From Armatimonadota bacterium (GTDB lineage: Bacteria; Cloacimonadota; Cloacimonadia; Cloacimonadales; TCS61): 51,571 nt of DNA. The translations under genes were made by a program, and so were the position numbers. The notes below the pieces were generated by a model, which searched no databases, had not been told where the DNA came from, and was given only the letters and a program-made list of their open reading frames with translations. The stretch lies in the NCBI GenBank assembly GCA_013203665.1, contig JABMPU010000136.1:1-51571 (forward strand), in the 5' to 3' direction. Shown here one piece after another: positions 38,356-45,814 of the stretch (its first letter is position 1; each line of letters begins with the position of its first letter).

Positions 38356-39250
38356 AGCGAGATAGAACTTCCTTTTGACCTTTGCTGCGATTTTTATTGC
38401 CGGTTTTAATTCGTTTTTCTCCAAATTTATGAGCTTTGTAAAATGAAAAGAATTGAACAAACCTTCTGATCGGAATATAAAAAATCCCCAAAAAGCATTT
38501 CTTTTTCAAATAAAAAAATAGATCGTTTATGACAGCACCCAAAAATTGTTTAAAGGCTTTTATGGCGGAATACTTATCTCGATAAATAAATGCATCTGCC
38601 TCTCCTTCGATGAACTTTCTGCCATATAGCTGCCGCAACGAATAATTGTGAGAATGCATAATCAAGGCATCTTTTACATATTGAATTTTTTTTCCATTTT
38701 GTTTAGCCCAATGTCCCCATTCACTATCTTCCGAACCCCAGGCATCCGTATAAAAATGATGTTCTTCCCAAGCTGATTTTCTCATAGCTGCCATTGGTAA
38801 AGATAAAGATATCCAGGTTGGTGTTTCATCAGTATCGGGGAAACTGGCTTCATATTCCCGTTGCACCCATAAAGCTGCATCTGGTCGAGGAATCTGCCTG
38901 GCAAAAGTTGCCTGAATCTCCGGGTTTTCAAACGGAGCAATCAATCTTTCAAGAGCATACTGATTAATGGGAACGGCATCCGAATTCTGAAATACAAGAA
39001 TTTTACCTTTTGCTTCTTTGATTGCCATATTCAAGATAGTTCCCGGATAATATTCCGAACTTTTTATCTTTATTAATTCTGCAGGAAATTCCTGAATAAT
39101 TTCCAGAGTTCTATCTTTTGAATTGGAATCCACAAGAATCAATTCAAAATCTTTAAAAGTTTGAGAATATAAAGCTCCCATAGCTTGAGCAATAACCCAA
39201 TCTGAATTTCTCGAACGCATGATAACAGAAACAAGCAGTTTAGCTCTCAA
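38348..39250 (-). CDS. Glycosyltransferase family 2
   Basis: 'LLVSVIMRSRNSDWVIAQAMGALYSQTFKDFELILVDSNSKDRTLEI', 'ILVFQNSDAVP'. TTG at 39250 with upstream AAGGA is a likelier start than 39301. Confidence 0.87.
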   Translation of the reverse strand: MRAKLLVSVIMRSRNSDWVIAQAMGALYSQTFKDFELILVDSNSKDRTLEIIQEFPAELIKIKSSEYYPGTILNMAIKEAKGKILVFQNSDAVPINQYALERLIAPFENPEIQATFARQIPRPDAALWVQREYEASFPDTDETPTWISLSLPMAAMRKSAWEEHHFYTDAWGSEDSEWGHWAKQNGKKIQYVKDALIMHSHNYSLRQLYGRKFIEGEADAFIYRDKYSAIKAFKQFLGAVINDLFFYLKKKCFLGIFYIPIRRFVQFFSFYKAHKFGEKRIKTGNKNRSKGQKEVLSRYE

Positions 39251-40088
39251 GTTCTTTTCCTTCTTTTCTATTTTTTTCCATTTCAGCTTTGTAAATATCA
39301 CTCATATGCACAGTCTCACACGAAGCTATGTATTCCAGAATTCTTCCGAAAGTTTTAAATTTATCACAAAGATAAAGCGTGATCGGATGTATTATCATAT
39401 TAGAGATGATTCCTTTAGATTCATGTTTTTTGAGACTTTCCAGCACGATTTCAGCCCATTCTTCCACATAATAAGATTTGGAACCGAAATCATCTGACCA
39501 TTTGTATCGTTTCAGCCAGGATTCAACCCACTGTGGAGTTCTTTCCGCATGATAAAGATGTTCATGGTCTGGAATAATATTCAGAGGAAAATTGTATATT
39601 CCTTGAGGATGCCAAATAAGACCATTGGAATCTTTCTTTACTCCATCAGAACAGACTTTTATACCGCATTCAAATAAAACCTTTTCTGTAAATGGACCAT
39701 GCATGAACATATGATTGCGCCAGCAATGGATTTTTCTGCCAGATTTCTTTTCAATGATCTTCATGGTTTTAAAAACATCTTTTTTCTGAAACCAGGCAGG
39801 ACCATTGTAACTTCTGACAAGTTTCTTCCAAATCCTATGAAGAATTTCCGGTTCCAAACAATTGTAAGTATGTCCTGCTATTTCCACTAAAGGGCTTTCA
39901 CAGATTGGTCTCAAATCTTGCCACTCATCCTTGAAACATTTTCCTGATATGAAAAACGTAACCTTAACATTAGCTTCTTCGATTAATTTCAAATATTTTT
40001 TTGCAACTTGAATTTCAGTTATCTGGCAATGTTTCTGATTTTCGGTTTTCAAACTTGAATGATGTAAATCACCGGTTAAACAAATCAT
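39240..40088 (-). CDS. Polysaccharide deacetylase (NodB-like)
   Basis: 'MICLTGDLHHSSLK', 'KYLKLIEEANVKVTFFISGKC', 'VEIAGHTYNCLEPEI'. Start ATG 40088 abuts the upstream stop (TGAAATG). Confidence 0.82.
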   Translation of the reverse strand: MICLTGDLHHSSLKTENQKHCQITEIQVAKKYLKLIEEANVKVTFFISGKCFKDEWQDLRPICESPLVEIAGHTYNCLEPEILHRIWKKLVRSYNGPAWFQKKDVFKTMKIIEKKSGRKIHCWRNHMFMHGPFTEKVLFECGIKVCSDGVKKDSNGLIWHPQGIYNFPLNIIPDHEHLYHAERTPQWVESWLKRYKWSDDFGSKSYYVEEWAEIVLESLKKHESKGIISNMIIHPITLYLCDKFKTFGRILEYIASCETVHMSDIYKAEMEKNRKEGKELES

Positions 40089-40089
40089 T

Positions 40090-41313
40090 TCATCTACTCG
40101 AATCCAAATATATTTTGTGCTTATGAAGTAAAGCTTGCAAAGCATTATCACGATATTGCATCCAGGCTTTAATATATGAACGTCTTAAATCTTCAATACT
40201 GGTGGATGGGGAGTTTAAAAAGTTGCTGGTTACATCCATGAAATTCTTATTTTTTAAATTATAGGCTATCAAAGGAAACAAAATTGCTAAAACACCGGAG
40301 GAATCTAAAGTTTTGAAACCCAGTTTACAAAATAATGAGCCTTTTCCTTGATATTTTTTATTCTCAAAAATATTTATAAATTTCTTTAAAAATTCTCGAA
40401 CAGATGGAGAACGTTCAAAGAAAGCTCGTTTAAAAGCAATTTCCGGATATTCATTCCAATCGATTTCCGGTTTCCCAAGATGTTGAGCTTCACAGTATTT
40501 GTGGATATATTCAAAATGTGATTTCAATTCTTCCATCCATCTTATATAATCGTAACGCATATAGTTCTCGTATTTTGGTTGAAAGCGAAATTCCATTGCC
40601 TTATCGTAGATCTTTTTAAAATCTTCAGACACATCGTTTCTGTTTTGCATTCGCTTTTGCTTTTCTACATAACTCCAGTTATAATCATTCAGGAAGAAAA
40701 GCAAAGCATCACCATATCCGATAATTGCTTTGTTGATATGCTTTATTATCAGCTTGCGAACATCATTATCCAGGTTTTTCTTTTTCAATAAAAGTTCATT
40801 GATTATCATTAAAGTGCCGCGATTGACCAATAAATTTCGTGCATCCCATTTTGGAATTGTCTGCAAACGAAAGCGTCTCAAGGAAGGCACAAAATTTTCA
40901 TCACCCAAAATAGTTTTATGACCGAATCTCATATCATACCAGATTATTCTGTTGGCTGTATGTTTTAGATTGGATGCATTAACTATTCCTAAATCAATTT
41001 GAGTTTTAATCTTACGATTTAATGGTATTAATTTTGGATATATCTTTTTTTTTAAGTCATTCTGCTTTTTTTTATTAAGATTTCTTGTGATCAATAAAAA
41101 ATCGAAATTATTATGAGGATATTCTTTTCCATCAAAAATTACAACTCCACCTTCTCCTCTTCCGTAACCTCCCAGCATAATCAAGGCTGTGAAGTTATTT
41201 GGATTGATTTGAGATTCAATTATAAAAGCAACTTCTTTCATGATTTCCATGATTTTTTTTTCAACGTCTTCTGAACCTCTAACTGTGAATTTTCCCCACG
41301 AATTATTTGTCAT
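40090..41313 (-). CDS. Putative pol-beta-superfamily nucleotidyltransferase-like protein
   Basis: 'ALIMLGGYGRGEGGVVIFDGKEYPHNNFDFLLITRNL' resembles G-G/S-x9-13-DxD; helical C-terminus. ATG 41313 preceded by AAAAGGAGCGGA. Confidence 0.6.
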   Translation of the reverse strand: MTNNSWGKFTVRGSEDVEKKIMEIMKEVAFIIESQINPNNFTALIMLGGYGRGEGGVVIFDGKEYPHNNFDFLLITRNLNKKKQNDLKKKIYPKLIPLNRKIKTQIDLGIVNASNLKHTANRIIWYDMRFGHKTILGDENFVPSLRRFRLQTIPKWDARNLLVNRGTLMIINELLLKKKNLDNDVRKLIIKHINKAIIGYGDALLFFLNDYNWSYVEKQKRMQNRNDVSEDFKKIYDKAMEFRFQPKYENYMRYDYIRWMEELKSHFEYIHKYCEAQHLGKPEIDWNEYPEIAFKRAFFERSPSVREFLKKFINIFENKKYQGKGSLFCKLGFKTLDSSGVLAILFPLIAYNLKNKNFMDVTSNFLNSPSTSIEDLRRSYIKAWMQYRDNALQALLHKHKIYLDSSR

Positions 41314-42487
41314 TCCGCTCCTTTTCAATAACTGTATCAAACAGTTTTCTCAATTTTTTCAGATGATTATCAGGTTGAAAATTTTCTATAAAACTTCTTT
41401 TTGCATTTTTTTCCATTGTTTTCAACAGGTTCTTATCATTTAATAGTTTTCCGATTGCATCAGCTAAAGCTCTACTGTCGTTAGAGGGAAATAATAAACC
41501 TGTTTTTTCGTGTGATAACCATTCACTTATTCCACCTACATCAGAAGCAATTACAGGTTTTCCTACTTTCATTGCTTCCAGTCCGACCAATCCAAATGTT
41601 TCAGGTGATCTGCTGGGCATTACAACCACAGCAGCTTTCTGATAATATTCACTGATCATCCGTTTTGAAATTTTACTTATAAATTGAACTCTTTTTGTCA
41701 GTTTCAATCGTTTTACCATCTTTCTATACAAATGTTCTTGCCTACCGGAACCGCAGATAATTAGTTTCACTTTTTCATCTAAATAGACCATAGCTTTTAA
41801 TAATGTGTCCAGACCTTTTCCACGAATTAATTGACCTGCAAAAAGCAAAAGATTTTTTTCCGGATCAACAACATTCTCTACCGAACTTTTTTGAGTATAG
41901 AGCGGAATTACATTCATTTTTTCTCTGCTGAAACCGTGCTCGATCATATGTTCTGCCATATATTGGGAACCGACAACAAAAGCATTAATTTTTTTATTTG
42001 TATTTTGTTCTTTCTTGAGATTATGTAAACTTGAGAATTTAATCCTCATCCAATTATTCGAACGATTGATAAATCCCAGACAGAGATAACATCTTAAACC
42101 GATCTGTTTTTTGCAGGTGCGATGTCCAATTGCATAATATTTATAATCTCGCAGACAAAATAATTTATGGTCATGAAAAAACCTGATAACAGGTTTTCCG
42201 GTAGCGATAAGTTGCTCCATTTTTTTAGATTCGTGTAATGTATGAACATAAATTAAATCCGGATTTATATCTTTTATTTGGGAAGGAATATCAACGATTG
42301 GGAAGGCATATTTAAAATTGCGAATAAAAACAGGGTCAGTCCAACCGGAGATACCATAAAGAATTGATGATTTAACATTATATTTTTTCAGCAAATTCGC
42401 AGTATTGAATACATATTGCTCGCAACCACCTGTGAAATCTGCTTTCTCATTTATCCACAAAATATGAATTCTTTTCATATGATTCAA
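41303..42487 (-). CDS. Glycosyltransferase family 4
   Basis: 394 aa; 'ILWINEKADFTGGCEQYVFNTANLL', 'LLLFAGQLIRGKGLDTLLKAM', 'VVVMPSRSPETFGLVGLEAMKVGKPVIASDVGGISEWL'. Confidence 0.93.
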   Translation of the reverse strand: MNHMKRIHILWINEKADFTGGCEQYVFNTANLLKKYNVKSSILYGISGWTDPVFIRNFKYAFPIVDIPSQIKDINPDLIYVHTLHESKKMEQLIATGKPVIRFFHDHKLFCLRDYKYYAIGHRTCKKQIGLRCYLCLGFINRSNNWMRIKFSSLHNLKKEQNTNKKINAFVVGSQYMAEHMIEHGFSREKMNVIPLYTQKSSVENVVDPEKNLLLFAGQLIRGKGLDTLLKAMVYLDEKVKLIICGSGRQEHLYRKMVKRLKLTKRVQFISKISKRMISEYYQKAAVVVMPSRSPETFGLVGLEAMKVGKPVIASDVGGISEWLSHEKTGLLFPSNDSRALADAIGKLLNDKNLLKTMEKNAKRSFIENFQPDNHLKKLRKLFDTVIEKERNDK

Positions 42488-42489
42488 AT

Positions 42490-43656
42490 CTAAGAATTAA
42501 TTTTCTTAATTAATTCTTTTCCAACATTTTTATCCAAATATATTTTTTTACATTTCTTGTAAAAATTTTCGCCGATTTTTTCTGCTCTTTCAGGATTATC
42601 AATTAGATTATTAATTTCTTCTGCCAGTTCCTCAGCAGAATCTCTAATGATAATTTCATTCTCAGAAAAATCGAATCCTTCAGCACCAATCGAAGTCGTA
42701 ATCACCGTGATCTTGAGATTTGCTGCTTCCAGGATCCTGGTTCTGGTTCCGGATGCGATTCTTAAAGGCAGAACCACGAATAATGCTTTGGCAATTTCAA
42801 GGTTTACATCAGCAACTTCCCCGATTATTTTTATGTTTTTAATCTCATTTTTCTTTAATAAATATTCGTAAATTGGAGTTGGATTTCTGCCAACAATATT
42901 TATAAAAATATTCTTATCGCTGAGTTTTTGGGAAATAAGAGGATAAATATCTGAAATCAAATATTTGAAAGCATCCTCATTTGCAGCAGAACTTAATCCT
43001 CCAAAAAAAAGAATACAATTTTCTTTCTCAGGAATTTCCTTCAAAGATTGCTCCTTCATTACATTTGGAAGGATATCAAAATTGCCTTTTGCAGATTTTT
43101 TCACATATTTATTTTCAACTATCTCTTTTTCGATAAAATTTGTAAAAAGAAAAGAATAGGACAGATTAAACAGTCTTTTCTCATAAATCTGCTGCTTGAT
43201 TTTTTCAACGAGATAATACCTGTTTTTAAAAGTTGGATTCAAATTCCAGGATAATTTTGATAACCTTGAAAAAAGCATATCAATATCGATTATAATCTTT
43301 GAATCCGGTAAAGTTTTTGAAACAATTGCTGCAAGTCTGGTGGGGGAAGCAAAACGGAAAAACACGATTTCATATTTTCCATTTTGGAGAATGTCTTTAA
43401 ATCTTTTAATTTCAGATCTGGAAAAACAGAATATAATTCTGGAACTGAAAAAGTTCCATTTCTTTGTTTTTAAAATGAAATGATTTTTATCTCCTGAGTG
43501 TGGATTGATTTTTTCATCAGAATGTTCAAGTCTGTTAATCAGAAGAAGATCAGCATCAAAATTACTGGTCAAGGTTTCCCAGATAAATCTGCTCCGATTT
43601 TTATCTCCTCCTGTTGCGCCTGCAAAAGGAACATCAAGATATAACAGTTTCTTCAT
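42490..43656 (-). CDS. Glycosyltransferase (GT4-like)
   Basis: 388 aa; 'ILFFGGLSSAANEDAFKYLISDIYPLI', 'FVVLPLRIASGTRTRILEAANLKITVITTSIGAEGFDF'. Confidence 0.87.
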   Translation of the reverse strand: MKKLLYLDVPFAGATGGDKNRSRFIWETLTSNFDADLLLINRLEHSDEKINPHSGDKNHFILKTKKWNFFSSRIIFCFSRSEIKRFKDILQNGKYEIVFFRFASPTRLAAIVSKTLPDSKIIIDIDMLFSRLSKLSWNLNPTFKNRYYLVEKIKQQIYEKRLFNLSYSFLFTNFIEKEIVENKYVKKSAKGNFDILPNVMKEQSLKEIPEKENCILFFGGLSSAANEDAFKYLISDIYPLISQKLSDKNIFINIVGRNPTPIYEYLLKKNEIKNIKIIGEVADVNLEIAKALFVVLPLRIASGTRTRILEAANLKITVITTSIGAEGFDFSENEIIIRDSAEELAEEINNLIDNPERAEKIGENFYKKCKKIYLDKNVGKELIKKINS

Positions 43657-43667
43657 ATTTTATGAAT

Positions 43668-45686
43668 TTATTGTTTCCTATAAGGGATTTTTATTACAGT
43701 CTCGTTGATCTCACCAAATCTCTGTTTTGTAACTTCCGATGCAATTGTGTAAATAACGAATAATCCTCTTCCCGATTCATCCAACAGTTTTTCATCAGGA
43801 AAGTATTTGCCGTCTTCTCGAACCGGTGGTAAAGACCAGTCTTTACCTTTATCCCAGATTGTTAATTCCAGTTCATTATCCTCTGCTAACCGAATCATTA
43901 TCATACTATCGGATTTGCTCATCAAACCGTGCCGTATTATGTTGTTCAAAAATTCATCTACAATCAATTCAATATGCGAAGCGAATTTCCTGTCATGAAA
44001 TTTTTCATAAATAAATTGCTCGCAATTGATGGCAACTTCACCGGCTTTTTCAAGAAGTGCTTTCAGCACAAAAGACCTTTTTATCTCATCCTTTTTTTCC
44101 TGAGGAATTTTCCTGATGGTCATCAATGTGAAGTCATCAGAACTGATATCATAATCCAGATCGATCAGTTTCTTTTTGATTTTTTGAGGAAGAATTATCG
44201 AATTAAAATTATGAATATTATTGGATATGAATTTCGCAAAACCATCGATTCCAAGTTGTTCGCCGGATTTATTATAACACTCAAAAATACCATCTGTGTA
44301 TAAAAAAATTACCATATTTTCATTGATATTAAAAACATCTCCTTCTTCAGGAGGAAACGCATAATCTTCGTGCCAGCCGATTGGAATCGAACCCTTTTCA
44401 GAAAGAATTTTTGCTTTTCCATTTTGAATATCATATAAAATAATGGGAGGGTGTCCTGCATTGTAATAAGTAATTGTGTTTTTTTTCAGGTCAACCAGGC
44501 AGAGAATGATAGTCAGAAAATTTATATCAAAAAGTCTTTTACTGAGAATGTCATTTAATCTATTTAAGATAAGAGATAATTCAAGTTTTTCTTTGGCAGC
44601 TTCGATAATCATTGAAATAGTTGATTTCACAGCAGTCATCAAAATAGCAGCTTGCACGCCATGACCGGAAATATCTGCCACATAGGCAACATACCTGGAA
44701 TCGGAAATTTGAATAATATCCAGCAGGTCTCCTCCCAATTTTCTGGAAGGTGCATAGGTAGATGTGAAAATAACTTCATCGCCTTTAACCATCCAATTTG
44801 GAAGCATATAAGATTGAACCGATGATGCAACTTCAATTTCCTGTTCTAATTCTTCATGTTGTCGTTTAATTTTTTGTTCTGCATTCTTACGAAAGGAGAT
44901 ATCCCTTAATATTCCAATTGTATGCCATTCATTTTCAATATTAACGGATGAGACAGAAAATTCCAATGGAAATTCCGAACCGTCCTTTTTCTTCGCTATC
45001 AGCTCCAGTGTTTTACCTTTTGTATGGTTTTCTTTAGTTTTACGGATTTTTTCAAATGCATCAAAAAAGTCCTGCTTATATTTGGCTGGAGCTATTTTTT
45101 CGTAAAGATTTTTTCCCAGAACATCTTTTTTGGAATAATCAAATATCTCTACTGCTGCCGAATTCCAATATGTTATTTCATTTTTTTTATTTATCATAAC
45201 AATTGCATCATAAGCAGATTCTGTGATTGCCCGAAATTTATGTTCGCTTTCCATAAGTGCCTGTTCGGCTTTTTTTCGCTCTATTTCTTCTTGTTTGATT
45301 TTCTTTTCCAATAAGATGATTTTAGCGAATTTTTCTACTTCCTGAAGTAATTTTTTCCTTCTTATCGGTTTGATGAGAAAAGCATTTACACCCTTTTCAA
45401 TGGCATTAAGAATATTTTCTGCTTCACTGTAACCGGAAATGAAGATTGTGATTACCTGGTTATCTATTTGCTTAATTTTATCAATTAATTCCAGCCCGTT
45501 CATTTTGGGCATAAAAACGTCTGCTAAAACCATATCAGGTCTGTACTTAATATATTTTTCCAATCCTTCTTCACCATCTGCTGCTATATAAACGTTCTTC
45601 ACCCTGGAAGTTAAAAATTTTGTGATTGAATCCCTGGAGATTTTTTCATCTTCCACATATAAAACAGAGATATCTAATAAATCCAT
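43668..45686 (-). CDS. Response regulator REC-PAS-PP2C (SpoIIE/RsbU-like) with C-terminal RsbW-like HATPase
   Basis: REC 'VLYVEDEK...VLADVFMPKMNGLELI...FLIKPIRRKKL'; PAS; PP2C 'KLGGDLLDIIQISDSRYVAYVADISGHGVQAAILMTAVKSTI'; HATPase 'ELIVDEFLNNIIRHG...TIWDKGKDW...GRGLFVI'. ATG 45686 with AAAGGTGG; track start 45734 lies in a repeat. Confidence 0.9.
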   Translation of the reverse strand: MDLLDISVLYVEDEKISRDSITKFLTSRVKNVYIAADGEEGLEKYIKYRPDMVLADVFMPKMNGLELIDKIKQIDNQVITIFISGYSEAENILNAIEKGVNAFLIKPIRRKKLLQEVEKFAKIILLEKKIKQEEIERKKAEQALMESEHKFRAITESAYDAIVMINKKNEITYWNSAAVEIFDYSKKDVLGKNLYEKIAPAKYKQDFFDAFEKIRKTKENHTKGKTLELIAKKKDGSEFPLEFSVSSVNIENEWHTIGILRDISFRKNAEQKIKRQHEELEQEIEVASSVQSYMLPNWMVKGDEVIFTSTYAPSRKLGGDLLDIIQISDSRYVAYVADISGHGVQAAILMTAVKSTISMIIEAAKEKLELSLILNRLNDILSKRLFDINFLTIILCLVDLKKNTITYYNAGHPPIILYDIQNGKAKILSEKGSIPIGWHEDYAFPPEEGDVFNINENMVIFLYTDGIFECYNKSGEQLGIDGFAKFISNNIHNFNSIILPQKIKKKLIDLDYDISSDDFTLMTIRKIPQEKKDEIKRSFVLKALLEKAGEVAINCEQFIYEKFHDRKFASHIELIVDEFLNNIIRHGLMSKSDSMIMIRLAEDNELELTIWDKGKDWSLPPVREDGKYFPDEKLLDESGRGLFVIYTIASEVTKQRFGEINETVIKIPYRKQ

Positions 45687-45723
45687 GATTGCCACCTTTT
45701 CTACTTTTATAAAAATCTTCTTT

Positions 45724-45792
45724 CTCGTTCCCACGCAGGTTGTTTTTATTTCTTGTTCCCACGCTACTCAGCCTGTCCTGCGTGGGAACGAG
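45724..45792. repeat. Inverted repeat, 16-bp perfect arms, with a third internal partial copy
   Basis: CTCGTTCCCACGCAGG (45724-45739) and CCTGCGTGGGAACGAG (45777-45792); internal 'TTGTTCCCACGC'. Confidence 0.85.
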
Positions 45793-45814
45793 TTCCATCC
45801 TTTAAAATTACGCA

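Noticed and set aside
38355-38460. 113-bp gene overlap implied by ORF-track start 38460
   Set aside because: Explained by an over-extended start; ATG at 38355 gives a normal 8-bp overlap and begins at the GT4 N-terminus.
43929-44303. 124-aa plus-strand ORF
   Set aside because: Antisense shadow of the HATPase/PP2C coding region; the minus-strand protein is clearly conserved.
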